A stretch of 64,000 nt of DNA. It comes from Bombyx mori. Taxonomy: Eukaryota; Arthropoda; Insecta; Lepidoptera; Bombycidae. The notes beneath the pieces were generated by a model. It was not told the origin of the DNA. It did no database searches and worked only from the letters and a program-made list of their open reading frames with translations. Shown here piece by piece: positions 42,398 to 53,522 of this stretch (positions are counted from its first letter, which is position 1; each line of letters starts with the position of its first letter). Position numbers and translations under genes: made by a program. The stretch is from contig NC_085129.1 of assembly GCF_030269925.1 (NCBI RefSeq), positions 13,445,501 through 13,509,500 on the forward strand, written 5' to 3'.

Positions 42398-42843
42398 GTC
42401 GTCGTGGCCTGAAGGATAAGACGTCCGGTGCATTCGTGTCCTGCGATGCAGCGGTGTTCGAATCCCGCAGGCGGGTACCTATTTTCCTAATGAAATACGT
42501 ACATAACAAATGTTCACGGTTGACTTCCACGGTGAAGGAATAGCATCGTATAATAAGTATCAAACGCCTAAATTATAATTTGGCTAATTACTAGTAGTAG
42601 GTCCTCCTGTGAGTCCACACGGGTAGGTACCACCATTCTGCCTATTTCTGCCGTAAAGCAGTAATGCGTTTCGGTTTAAAGGGTGGGACAGCCGCTGTAC
42701 TGTAAAAACTGATACCTTACACCCCATGTCTCGAGGTGGGTGGCGGCATTTACATTGTAGATGTCTATGAGCTCCAGTTACCACTTTACACCGGGTGGGC
42801 CGTGAGCTCCTCCACCTATCTAAGCTTTAATTATAAAAAACAA
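42398..42843 (+). mobile_element. Bm1 SINE, full length, diverged
   Basis: Head with box A (gtggcctgaaggataaga) and box B (ggtgttcgaatccc), complete body, tail degraded to aattataaaaaac. Confidence 0.92.
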
Positions 42844-43750
42844 AGTTAATACCTGATATTGTGGTCGTGTTCAAGACTCGCAAAAACCGCACAAAATTAT
42901 AATGTAATACATTTAGAGGCTGTATCATATTATGATTTTTTCAGCGCGACATTAATCTCATTGTCACTGCTTGCTCGCGCATCTCGCCGTCTTACGACGA
43001 CACTGTCCATGCCGTTTGGCTTTGAGTGAACTGTATTAATAACAATTTATTAATAATAAAAATTGTGAGATTAAGGGTACCAAGAGAACGTGCAATAACT
43101 TGTTCAGCATTTTTCCTCGTAGAACGTGGGCTTCAGTTTTTGTAAGCAGCCGCTCTTTTTCGCTGAAGTGCATAGATAATACACATAAGTTTGTTATAGA
43201 AAAGCAACTCAAGCACTCAACAAAAATGTTTACGGGCGTCGGCCACTAGATGGCTTCGCTTCGATTAGCTTCACATTGCTCCTGTAGATGGCAGTAGCAT
43301 ATTACCTATCCTATATTTTAGTTTTAATGAAGGATTTTGTAAATTTTCAGAAACCACAAATTGATAACATTAATCAATTTGTCTATATCAAATAAAGACT
43401 TGTATGATTCATAATTTTTTTTATTCTCTGCGTTTAGTTATACAATAATTAAATGCCTTAACTTTAACAACATAAAAGTTTAGGGGCATCCGCTACAAGA
43501 TGTCGCTAGTTTCCATCCAAAAAAATATTTGTCTTAAAGTATTGCAGTTTCAGGTTCCTGCTGAAGTGATCCCGAAGCACTGAAGATACTGGCATATATG
43601 TAACTCGCTTTTGAACATCTGAGACTTTTTCCGGCTCATCGCTGGCAGCCTTTATGTACTATTCTGACTTCTCCTGACTCTAACCACTTAATCCTCAGCC
43701 CAGGCGTGGGCTCACTCATCCATCTATGCCATAATAAAAGACACAGCTGA
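42844..43750. other. no gene; weak Bm1-like end at 43640-43740
   Basis: 43680-43735 keeps taaccactta...cgtgggctcactcatccatct of a Bm1 3' end. 42950-43320 is mixed-GC single-copy-looking sequence with no convincing frame. Confidence 0.4.
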
Positions 43751-44143
43751 TCTATATATTAATACGTGAAGCAAAAACTTTGTATCCCTTTTTACGAAAA
43801 TTTCGCGGACGGAGGAGTATGAAATTTTCCACACTTATAGAGAATATAGAGAAGAAGTGCACAATGCTAATATTTTTTTTAAATAATGCATAAAAGATAC
43901 ATTAAATCAATAAAGAAAACATTACACACACTACATGCCATGTATTTGACGCACACACGTATACATAGTATTTATTGTCAAACTTTTGTTCTTGACGTCT
44001 GTTGTCAAATTGAGATTAAATATTGTTTGTCTTTTTTAATATTTTATATAGTGTAGTCTTGGCGAAATTTGTGATTATAGAAGTGTACAAACTTACAATT
44101 CCAATTAATTATAGTCGAATTTCGACTACTGCAGGACCTCTAG
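43751..44143 (+). mobile_element. non-autonomous Helitron, family 1, copy 2
   Basis: TC start after A (43750) and CTAG end before T (44144), same hairpin. A deletion in the 3' third makes it 393 bp. Confidence 0.88.
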
Positions 44144-44610
44144 TTTTATTTAATCCACATCAATAACCAACAAAAGAAGAACCGCCAAAGCTTGTCGACA
44201 TACGTACATACGTCTTCGTACATGTCAAACGTATTTTGTAACTTTTGCGCGCAACTTCGTTATTTGACTTGCTTTAAATTTATAGAAGTTTCCAATTTAG
44301 GCGGGCCCCATTGTCGGCATACCTTGCGAGGGTTGATTAATACCGACTGTGAGTTATTTACGGGGGCCGTAACTCTTGGCTTTTGAAAGGAAAACGCTGG
44401 AGTGTGTACGGACTCATTCGCGGGCGTTGTGACTTGATTTAGGTGTAAATGTATAGGAAATCCACTGGGCCAACGAACGATTTGAGTGAATTCTGCTTTA
44501 TATTGAGTATATTAGTGATTCTCGTGGTATTTTTAGGGAAATCAAGGTTTCTAGATGACAGTTAGGCAATGTTCAATGCAAGCTTTTGATTCTATCCAAA
44601 TTTATTTATT
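44144..44610. other. no gene
   Basis: GC content rises near 44210-44440 but frames are short and unsupported. Confidence 0.4.
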
Positions 44611-44951
44611 GGAACGAAGTTCCTTATGGGACGATGCGGAGGGGTACCCTAACCGGGAAAAAACGTCCCTAACGTAAGATTTTTATTAGTAATGCACACA
44701 GTGTACGACTTAACTTTGTAATAACGTACAAATTAGTAACGCACAGAATGTACGACTTAACTTTCTAATAACGTACAAAAAATAACATATTTTTATTATA
44801 TATTTTTTTATAAATCATTGTGAATAAAATAAAGTTGATAACTTTGTAAAGTAGTTATTGTTTTGTTTTTATCAATAAAAAAATCATAGTAAAAAATGTA
44901 TACCCGAATAGAACTTAAAATTAATATTTTTATAATAAGGAACTTCGTTCC
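44611..44951. mobile_element. MITE with ggaacgaagttccttat inverted ends
   Basis: Ends ggaacgaagttccttat (44611-44627) and ataaggaacttcgttcc (44935-44951) are perfect inverted repeats of 17 bp. Inside is a 47-bp tandem duplication (tacgacttaacttt at 44704 and 44751). No ORF; target duplication unclear. Confidence 0.65.
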
Positions 44952-45000
44952 TATCCGGTGTCCTACGACACCACACATCTTTTTAATAAATAGATTTTAA

Positions 45001-45052
45001 GGTAGAAATTGGGAGGGTTGTCAGCTATCCGACAACCCTCCCAATTTCTACC
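45001..45052. repeat. perfect hairpin, 22-bp arms
   Basis: ggtagaaattgggagggttg plus tc is inverted at 45031-45052 around an 8-nt loop. Confidence 0.9.
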
Positions 45053-45199
45053 GAGAAGTAAATCTTTGAATGCAAAGAAAATTTCATCTTTATGTATAAA
45101 GGTAGCTGATACTAAGATGATGTCTTTGCGCTAGGAACCACATAGAAACAAGTGATATGCAACTCGGCTCACTTGCAGTAATGCCTTCGAATTACTTTA

Positions 45200-45390
45200 C
45201 TGGTAAAAGTGTCGATGGGTGCTGGTGGGCTAGGTATATCTGCCGCAATCATGTGTTCGGATTTAGGAGAAGTAGGAGGTAGGAAGAGTACGAGGGCCGC
45301 TGAATATTTAAGTCTTCGACCTCATAATATGCACAACTGAGTGGCGGCACTCTTGTTGTCTATGGACTCTAATAGCTCCTTAATACTACA
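45200..45390 (+). repeat. very diverged Bm1 body
   Basis: 45315-45385 retains gtcttcgacctcat, gtggcggca and ctatggactctaatagctcc in Bm1 order. Confidence 0.35.
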
Positions 45391-45394
45391 TTAA

Positions 45395-45790
45395 AACATG
45401 GTGCATGAAAAGCCGGTATATCAAAAAGATCAATGCCTTCGAAATGTGGGTGTGGCGGAGGATGCTAGGAATACCGTGGACTGCCATGAGAACAAACTAG
45501 TCCATTTTAAGGCAGCTAAACATCCGAAAAAGGCTCTCTTTCATCTGCCGGAAACGTGTTATGAGCTTCTTCGGACACATCATGCGGTCTCCCAGACATG
45601 AATTAGAGAAGCTCGTAATTACGGGTCGCATAGAGGGCAAGCGCGCCGTGGGCAGAACACCAGCCAGATGGTCAGATCTAGTAAGAGAAGCACTTGGTTG
45701 TAGTCTGTACCATGCAGTCCATGCCACCCATGATCGAGCACATTAGAAGTCCGTCGCATGTGGTCGCGATCCTCAGTAGTGAGGGAACGA
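45395..45790 (+). mobile_element. RTE/BovB-like LINE 3' end
   Basis: Reads KINAFEMWVWRRMLGIPWTA (stop soon after), then RVMSFFGHIMRSPRHELEKL, GRTPARWSDLVREALG, and ends near 45746. A separate subfamily from 3605 and 37989. Confidence 0.75.
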
Positions 45791-46773
45791 TATAGAAGAA
45801 GATCTGTGAATATTCGACAATGAATAAAAGAGGGTTTGTATTTAGTTCAACTTAAACTTCACCGTGCAATACTTATTGATTTTGGAAACCAATTTAACTC
45901 CAGTTTCGAAAAACAGACCGAGAATAATCGATGATACCAACTCAGCTGTATGATGTGGTTTTTTTTAAATTCGTATATTTATTTCGTTTATATTTTTTAA
46001 AGCCAATAACAAAATAAACGATTTAGAAAGTAACAAAATGAAGTATTTTATTGCGTTACTACATAATTTTTTATTTATTGGCAACACAAAGAATTGTATT
46101 TGGAATGGTTTTTTTTAGCAGTTAACAACCCCGAAAGCTTTTTAAGAAAAGGTAATAAATTACCTATGGATTAATTATGTAATCGTTAACTATACATGCT
46201 TGGTGCTTAATCATGAAAAATAGTCATTTAGTAATATTTCAGGTCTTCGAGTTATTTGCTCAAAGTAGACATTACAGGCGTATGTACATTATAATGTTTG
46301 TAAAAACGCATGAAAATCAGCCGTAGCTTTCGGCGTTCGCTACATAAAATATAAGGAAACACGATTTCGATGTTGTCATCAACATGATCACGCCGGGCAT
46401 ACTGTTTCAATAGGACACCTTAAAAATATACTTATCTCTTTCCGACATTAAATCAAGTTGAAGTTAGAGTCTTCGATACGATAGAGAAGTCTCTAGTTTT
46501 TCATAGTCCACCGCAAGGGGAATACCGACGAAGCGATTTCGCGGTTATGGTGTCAAGCAGTAACGAGTAATTTGCATTTCGAATATGATTTGAAATATCA
46601 GAAATGCTCAAACAAATCATAAGTCCGCAAGTAAAAATCCATCTTTCGCCATGTATGTGAGCTCGTCAAAACATCTAAGCAATAAACATCCTTCAGCTTC
46701 TGTGCACTTTCATTACGGATCCTCCCGATCCATTAACGGTGCTTTTTGGTACCACAAGCACCGGTTTCTGTCC
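45791..46773. other. no gene; faint Bm1-like end at 46640-46690
   Basis: 46650-46685 keeps gtgagctcgtcaaaacatctaagcaataaa. The rest is AT-rich. Confidence 0.4.
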
Positions 46774-47018
46774 TCGTCGAACCCGTCGCTTGCGACGAAG
46801 GGATGGACGAGTGAATTAACCCACAGACACAGCCCACTGAGTTTCTCGCCGGATCTTCTCAGTGGGTCGCGTTTCCGATCCGGTGGTAGATTCTATGAAG
46901 CACTGCTCTTGTTAGGGCCAGTGCTAGCAACACTTCCGGTTTGAGCCCCGTGAGCTCATCTACATGTTAAGGCGAAGCTGAAATAGCCTCTCAAGGCTAT
47001 CAGCATAGGTAAGAAAAC
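46774..47018 (+). mobile_element. BMC1-like LINE 3' end
   Basis: Near full tail, very close to the copy at 26813. Confidence 0.78.
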
Positions 47019-47804
47019 AAATATCTGTGCACTACGTGATACTTAAATGAAAAGTTAGCTAATTTTCCTAAAAAACAGTAAACTGTCAAGGGTCACTCGC
47101 AATCCAATCAACTATAATATAATCAATACAATCGTAAAGGTTAACGGCATATCGGTACAAGTCCTTAAAATTAAATGAACCTTCTCGACCCACTCCCGTT
47201 ATTGCTACTCATAAATCAAAAATATCAAAAGTCAACGACAAGTAAAAAGGGTATGTTCCGAATAGATCTTTCACGGGGGAGGCGGAATAAATTGAACCAG
47301 GTAGAGTTTAATGACCCGAAAGAAATAGCTTTACGCGGCTCTTTAAGTAGCCCATCTAATAAAACTAAATCAAATATACGTTTTACTGGACTGGGACAGA
47401 AGGAGATTCATTATTCACATCAGTGCATTCATAGAAAATCTGTTTAAATAATAATAATCATTTATGAAAAGCAGTGCTTTGCATACGAAAGTTTCTGCTT
47501 TTTAAAGGACTCGTAATAAGGTTGACTTGTGTGTGTTTTATATAATGAAATCTTTCAACATAATTTTTAACAACTTTAAAATGTACGATAAAATTGAAAA
47601 TTTACACACGTATCAAAAGTACCGATGAAGATAATTTCCTTTTTCCTAATATCGTGACCGACAATTGTTTGTTGGCTCAGTTTGTTATATGTATAGGCGT
47701 GTTCTTAGAAGTTTTGTTTGCGGGTCGAGGGACTAGACCGAAGAAAATGTAGCAATGAGAAACGACACCTTTAACAATGATTTTTGAGCCACATCCCGAT
47801 CACC
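47019..47804. other. no firm gene
   Basis: A 90-codon plus-strand frame at 47175-47447 (MNLLDPLPLLLLINQKYQKS...) lacks splice sites, homologous motifs or codon bias. Confidence 0.35.
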
Positions 47805-48283
47805 TTATTTTTTGGGCCGGCGGCCGAACCTCCTAAGAGGTCCTCAAGCCTAGCCACTAAACGACCCTCCTGCACTCTAGCCCAAGTGTCCGGTCACCCC
47901 CCAAGTCAGAAGAAGCCGCGTGAGGTAAGGTATTACCATAGTCAACACTTTAACCAGACAGTACAGATCTCCCCAAGGACTCCCGGCCGACGTAGCCTTC
48001 GAGACGAATCGAAGACTGCACAACGTCGGCCGTCTCGATGCGGCAGCCCGTCAGGCCGCCCAGATGGTGCCGCTGGTGTCTCGGAATACCTTACTAGGCC
48101 AAAACCAGCCTACCGGATCGGGATGCAGTACATCGCCAACCGGTTGCTCTTTTCCATGCTGATAGAGTGTTTTTGCGCTAGAGTGCTGGTAGCGCGCCGC
48201 TCAGACTCAAACCCCTCAGGTCGCCCCATGACCTTCACCGGGGTGAAGCCGCCTCCTACAGACTTCCCGATCCCGTGAATTTA
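47805..48283 (-). mobile_element. R1-like LINE 3' UTR
   Basis: Same subfamily as 5874-6390, in the same order from the T tract through ctcccggccgacgtagcc and gcagcccgtcaggccgccca. ORF2 codons are absent, so it is a shorter 5' truncation. Confidence 0.75.
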
Positions 48284-49011
48284 TTATTGTATGTTTCGTG
48301 GCCACGTTCTTTAAACGACTTGATGATATATTCGTAATAGTAGGCAGTACTACATAGCAGATTCATGGTATAACGCTCAAGTGATTAATTCTAAAAACAT
48401 CTGCTCGTACTTCGTTTCTTTTGTTTGGGATCCAGCATTTTGAATAGCTAAAGTCACGTGTAGAACAGAAGTTTATCTTCTTTTTTGAGACTTCACCCCC
48501 CTAACCCCTCAATATCAGACCGGCTGCTAGTTTATCTACAGGAATAAAATAACATAATCCTCGTGAGCAGCTGTAAGGGTATCTCTCGACGGATCTATTT
48601 TTACACCAATTTTTTTTTGAGTTTCAATTTAAGGGTTACACGTGACGGTTAAGTGTTAGTTCGTTAAATAGTTCGGGCTTATACAAAGATGGATATAATG
48701 CCCTGATAATATAGATAAAGATATTTACGATAATTTCACTATTTCTGCTGCGAAGCAGCCGTGCGTTGCAGTTTCGAGGGTGGAGCAGATAATATCTCCG
48801 TCATTTTTTGGAAAAAAAAATTCAAACTTGTTGAGCACATGTGTCATGGTATCCTTTAACGAATAGTGAAATAAAAAAAAATTGAAGTAATTGTACTTGC
48901 GACTTTCTTCTACCAATAGTGCGATATTAGTATGCAATTGTGATTTCGACCTCAGATCTCAAGCTACTTTTGATCCTACTTATTTTATTAAGGAGATAAG
49001 TTTACTGATGG
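48284..49011. other. no gene; Bm1 body scrap at 48733-48805
   Basis: 48738-48800 reads ctatttctgctgcgaagcag...gagggtggagcag, a piece of Bm1. Confidence 0.45.
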
Positions 49012-49135
49012 TTTTTTTCTTTCGCGTGGGCTGTAGGAAATCCTCATGGATACCCAAGGGCCCGGGTCAATGGGCATGCCCGACTCCACTCAGAAAGTGT
49101 CTCAGTGACCTACGGACTAAAACCTCCCTCCTGGT
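49012..49135 (-). mobile_element. R1-clade LINE extreme 3' end
   Basis: Matches 13719-13800 (ggaaatcctcatgg...gactaaaacctccc), about 120 bp of 3' UTR. Confidence 0.65.
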
Positions 49136-49177
49136 TATCTGTCCCTTTTTATCATAGGACAACCTTTTTCCCTGTGT

Positions 49178-49178
<1 letters not shown>

Positions 49179-49243
<65 letters not shown>
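49179..49243. repeat. (AG)n microsatellite
   Basis: About 65 bp of pure AG at the end of a LINE tail on its right. Confidence 0.95.
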
Positions 49244-49246
<3 letters not shown>

Positions 49247-49390
49247 CACTTTATTGCACACCAAAACACAATTTACATTCAAAAAAACTATCAAAAAAGC
49301 AGATACATTTGTGCAATAGGCGGTCTTATCGCTAAAAGCGATCTCTTCCAGACAACCGTTTAATTTATAGAAATTCTGGAAAATATAAAA
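49244..49390 (-). mobile_element. LINE 3' tail (jockey/CR1-like)
   Basis: On the minus strand: ggttgtctggaagagatcgc, then ttttagcgataagaccgcc, tattgcacaaatgtat and tgcaataaagtgtatt, a common lepidopteran LINE end with its own AATAAA, ending in the AG microsatellite. Clade uncertain. Confidence 0.6.
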
Positions 49391-49595
49391 AATATAGCAG
49401 GTATGTTGCGGTGTACTATAGATAATACATTATAGAAAATATATACATACAATAAACAAAATATATATCGTTCACATATAATATGAAATATATACCAATA
49501 TTTATATACCAATTATATACCAATATACATACCTATATACAATACCTACTAATATACTTACATACACATGCCTGTGTTAGTCATTAGCCAAAGCT

Positions 49596-49842
49596 TACTG
49601 GTGGTTGGATGTCTTGGGAGTCCGCACAGGTAGGTAGGTACCAACGATGCCTATTTCTGCCGTGAAGCAGTAACGCGTCTAAAGGGTAGGGCAGACGTTG
49701 TACTGTAGAAACTGAGACCTTAGAACTCATAACTCTCGAGTCGGTGACGGAATTTACGTTGTAGATGTCTATGAGATCCGATAACCACGTAACACTAGGT
49801 GGGTAGTAAGCTCCTCCACCCATCTAAGCAATAAAAAAAAAT
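49596..49842 (+). mobile_element. Bm1, headless, diverged
   Basis: Body from ggagtccgcacaggtaggta to an A run at 49834-49841, with a small taggtaggtagg expansion. Confidence 0.85.
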
Positions 49843-50310
49843 TTACAGTCAAGCTGATTATTGATATTGAAATGTTATCATAATCCGAGGATAATTGATT
49901 TGGATTTTGTTTATAGGTATATTCTACTGAGGCTCTTAAATTAGTAGACAGTGCTTCCATTTCCGCTTAATTATGACACCAGAGGTGAATTTCGTTCTGA
50001 ATTCGAAAGGCACAGAAATAGGAGTCACGAATGTCGTATTAATTTAACTTTTTTTTTAGCAAAAGAATCCGTTTGGCCGGATATTGGACGCCAATCGACT
50101 GAAAGGAGCGGCATCATTGGCCATCGTGCCCTTTGGCGCGTGAAAAAAAATCAAAGATTCGCGCCGGACGAAAGGAAATGGAACGGACGGCCTGCGGCTG
50201 TGTCGTGTTACCGAATCAATGTTTTAAATAAATATAAAAGGTTTACGCGAAACACACTCACGGCGCTTCAATATCGAATTTGTTATGATTGTTATACATT
50301 CCATTAACCA
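49843..50310. other. no firm gene; one 118-codon frame
   Basis: 49951-50307 (+) is open (MLPFPLNYDTRGEFRSEFER...) with arginine-rich, low-complexity content. It runs into the Bm1 copy at 50311 and I do not support it as a gene. Confidence 0.35.
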
Positions 50311-50652
50311 AACACCTTGAGATATAAGTTCTAAGGTCTCAGTATAGTTACAACTGCTGCCCCACCCTTCAAACCGAAACGCATTACTGCTTTACGGCAG
50401 AAATAGGCGGGGCGGTGGTACCTCCCCTGCGGACTCATAAGAGGTCCTACCACCAGTAATTACGCAAATTATAATTTTGCGGGTTTGATTTTTATTACAC
50501 GATGTTATTCCTTCACCGTGGAAGTCAATCGTGAACAATTAAGTACGTATTTCATTAGAAAAATTGGTACCCGCCTGCGGGATTCGAACACCGTTGCATC
50601 GCTATAGACGAATGCACCGGACGTCTTATCCTTTAGGCCAAGACGACTACAA
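50311..50652 (-). mobile_element. Bm1 with intact tRNA head but no 3' end
   Basis: Head boxes B and A are complete at the right end (gggattcgaacacc; ttatcctttaggcca). The 3' third is missing at ccttgagatataag, which is unusual because LINE-driven SINEs lose 5' sequence, so a later deletion is likely. Confidence 0.88.
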
Positions 50653-50654
50653 AC

Positions 50655-50727
50655 GCTACGCTAGAAATTCCCTAGAAATCTTACTTAAGGCAAAGCAACG
50701 TTTGCCGGGTCAGCTAGTAATATATCT
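50655..50727 (+). mobile_element. Helitron 3'-end remnant
   Basis: gcaacgtttgccgggtcagCTAG followed by T has a small hairpin (gcaa/ttgc) before CTAG, a Helitron-type terminus. The 5' part is lost into the Bm1. Confidence 0.5.
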
Positions 50728-51078
50728 ATTTATACTAGTGGTCGTTCGAATATACGCGTAATGGCACTTCAATATAAAGTCGAAATTACCTTCAAATTTC
50801 CGGTAGCGCCTAAAAGCCTTTCCGATACGTAATGTAAACGCAAAGGTCGCTTTTACCAGGGCAGCCCTAATCGATTGTCACTAAAGAGGTGGTGATCGCA
50901 CACCGCAGTTCCATCCCAGTTCCGCCTGGCCGCATCCTGTATAATTAATCCGTGTTTATTGATTCGATCTAACGATCAATGCCGGGATAAGCTTATCGAT
51001 TTCATTTTAAATCGATGTTTATAAATAACGAGACGGCTTTCCATTACGTAAGCAAAGATTTCGGTCTCGGGCTGAGCA
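50728..51078. other. no gene
   Basis: Mixed sequence without recognised repeats. Confidence 0.4.
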
Positions 51079-51080
51079 CT

Positions 51081-51248
51081 GTGTGCTTGGTGCGAGTTTT
51101 TTAACTTTCTCGATAGCGTGAAAGTTAGCCCAATTTTGTTTTAGAACAGCGTCCCGAACGGCAAACATAGGCAAACGATCCCATTCAATACAAATATGAG
51201 CTAACTTTTACGCTATCGAGAACATTAAAAAACTCGCACTAAGCACAC
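51081..51248. mobile_element. MITE with about 50-bp inverted repeats
   Basis: gtgtgcttggtgcgagtttt at 51081 is inverted at 51229-51248 (aaaactcgcac/taagcacac), and the pairing continues inward through ctttctcgatagcgt / acgctatcgag and gaaagttagc / gctaactttt. The core is only about 65 bp. Confidence 0.7.
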
Positions 51249-51716
51249 TGTTCCATTGTTGACTCCACTAACATAGGGCTGATGTGTTTCCGGTATTACT
51301 AATCTCGCGGTTCGTTTGGAATCCCCGAATCTATGGAGGGGCGGTTTCCCTCTGTTTCGTTTAAGTTCCATAGAGATTGCTCAGAGGGATTGCTTGGGAA
51401 GATGTCGTCTTTTGGCATCGCACCACCCGTCTCTACAGCAAAGTTCATCTTGAATACATTGAACTTCCCTCCACGGGATACCATGACATTTTCTTTCTTT
51501 AAACGTTGTTTGAAGAGAGTCCTTATCAATAAGCACCTACATAAGCTTTGGCATTGTCTGTAACAGTCGTCTGCCTTCGAAGACAATATAGGTAAATCAT
51601 TATTGGCACACAACATCTATTGAAACCATGAATGTTAGCTAGAGCATTATATAAACAAACAAAAAATATTTTTGATTTTTTTTGGTGAATAATGACAGTA
51701 AATAAAATCTTACAAA
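51249..51716. other. no firm gene
   Basis: 51299-51616 is open on the minus strand (105 codons) and 51333-51563 on the plus strand; composition suggests an old TE coding piece but no motif settles it. Confidence 0.35.
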
Positions 51717-52148
51717 TCTATATATTATGTATTAATACGTGAAGCAAAAACTTTGTATCCCTTTTTACGAAAATTGCGCGGACGGAGGAGTATGAAATTT
51801 TCCACACTTATAGAGAATATAGAGAAGAAGTGCACAATGCTAATATTTTTTTTAAATAATGCATGAAAGGTACATTAAATCAATAAAGAAAACATTACAC
51901 ACACTACAAACCATGTATTTCACGCACACACGCATGCATACTATTTATTGTCAAACTTTTGTTCTTGACGTCTGTGGTCAAATTGAGAATAGATTAAATA
52001 TGGTTTGTATTTATTAATATTTTTTTATAGTGTAGCCTTGGCGAAATTTGTGATTATAGAAGTTTAAAATACAATCATAATAGTGTACAAACTTATTATA
52101 CAATTCCAATAAATTATAGTCGAATTTCGACTACTGCGGGACCTCTAG
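51717..52148 (+). mobile_element. non-autonomous Helitron, family 1, copy 3
   Basis: 432 bp; TC start after A (51716), CTAG end before T (52149). The longest of the three copies, with a small insertion near the 5' end (tatgtatta). Confidence 0.88.
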
Positions 52149-52154
52149 TTTAAT

Positions 52155-52795
52155 TTAAAAAATGTGTGCGTGTACTAGTGTACACACGTAAGAAGTGAAA
52201 CTTATTTATGGCCTTATTTTTCGAAAAATGATCTACATGCAACTTTCTAGAAATTGGTTAAATAAAGTTAAATTAGATAAAGTTTAAACAAAAGGATTTT
52301 ATTATCATAGACATGAATACAAAAAAAAAATGTGTGCGTGTACTAGTGTACACACGTAAGAAGTGAAACTTATTTATGGCCTTATTTTTCGAAAAATGAT
52401 CTACATGCAACTTTCTAGAAATTGGTTAAATAAAGTTAAATTAGATAAAGTTTAAACAAAAGGATTTTATTATCATAGACATGAATACAAAAAAGTTAAA
52501 TTAGATAAAGTTTAAACAAAAGGATTTTATTATCATAGACATGAATACAAAACAGATGGCGCGTAACGGAAAAATGTGACGCGTAACCGAAAAATGTGAC
52601 GGTAAATTTTTTTCCAACGCCGATAAGGAAGTTTCACTTCAAAAAGTTAAATTAGATAAAGTTTAAACAAAAGGATTTTATTATCATAGACATGAATACA
52701 AAACAGATGGCGCGTAACGGAAAAATGTGACGCGTAACCGAAAAACGTGACGGTAAATTTTTTTCCAACGCCGATAAGGAAGTTTCACTTCAAAA
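52155..52795. mobile_element. non-autonomous element with nested tandem duplications
   Basis: Left end gtgtgcgtgtactagtgtac...gaagtgaaactta, right end gataaggaagtttcacttc (aagtgaaact inverted). A 168-bp unit is duplicated at 52163 and 52331; a segment beginning aaagttaaattagataaagt occurs four times (52264, 52432, 52493, 52642); a segment beginning cagatggcgcgtaacgg occurs twice (about 52553 and 52702). The left end resembles the gtgcgtgtac family at 31942 and 56025. Confidence 0.75.
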
Positions 52796-53402
52796 ACATA
52801 ATTATTTCATCGATACTATCCCGTCACTGGGGCAGTCCTATTCGACATGCGCATATGCGTTCGAAATGTCACAAAAGATCGAGGAGCACGCAATGTATTC
52901 AAACCTGAGACGGCTTAAATCGATCGCTCTGAATATAATTATTACTTCCCTCGATCTACTTCAACAATACTACTCAAGACACAGGGGACGCCTTAGATTA
53001 TGAGCTATTAGAACAGACTACACGTTATACAATAAATTTATGTAACATTATGTACCGAGCAAGTAATTATTAGTAATAAAAACTTAACGGAAAACCAAAC
53101 CTTGACAGCGAAGACACTACAAGAATAAGGTTTTTAGCATTCGTTGCTAATAAAATAGTAGGTATATCGTGTATCAACAAACATAACTTGTCGTGACCTA
53201 AAGGATAAGACGTCCGTTAATTATGACGATTTCCGCTCTAAAAGAAACAAGACGACTTAGAAGGAAAAACCGATCGTAAAAAATAAATAATAACAGAAGT
53301 CTTATACTCTATACCCACATTGTTCAGAATGCTTATGATCTTTTTTACTTATTGCTGGTAGAGGTTATTATAGCTTCACCACACGTGTAGGCGAGCTTAC
53401 GG
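52796..53402. other. no gene; Bm1 head scrap at 53190-53218
   Basis: cgtgacctaaaggataagac at 53193 is a Bm1 box A region on its own. Otherwise nothing is recognised. Confidence 0.45.
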
Positions 53403-53522
53403 AGTTTGGTAGTCTGGGATTTTTGCTAACACTAGCCTTAGCAAGAGCAGTGCTTCGCCGAATCTACCACCGGATCGGAATCGCGACCCACTGAGAAGAT
53501 CCGGCGAGAAATTCAGCGGGCT
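53403..53522 (-). mobile_element. BMC1-like LINE tail fragment
   Basis: Minus-strand copy of the middle part (ctctgcccactg-like end lost); contains gagaagatccggcgagaaa and gcaagagcagtgcttcgc. Confidence 0.75.

Noticed and set aside
47175..47447. 90-codon plus-strand frame starting MNLLDPLPLLLL
   Set aside because: Leucine run looks like a signal peptide, but the rest is unstructured and no regulatory or splice signals support it.
49067..49335. Leu-Ser and Arg-Glu repeat proteins
   Set aside because: They read through the AG microsatellite.
51299..51616. 105-codon minus-strand frame
   Set aside because: No motif, splice site or codon bias; could be a relic but unsupported.
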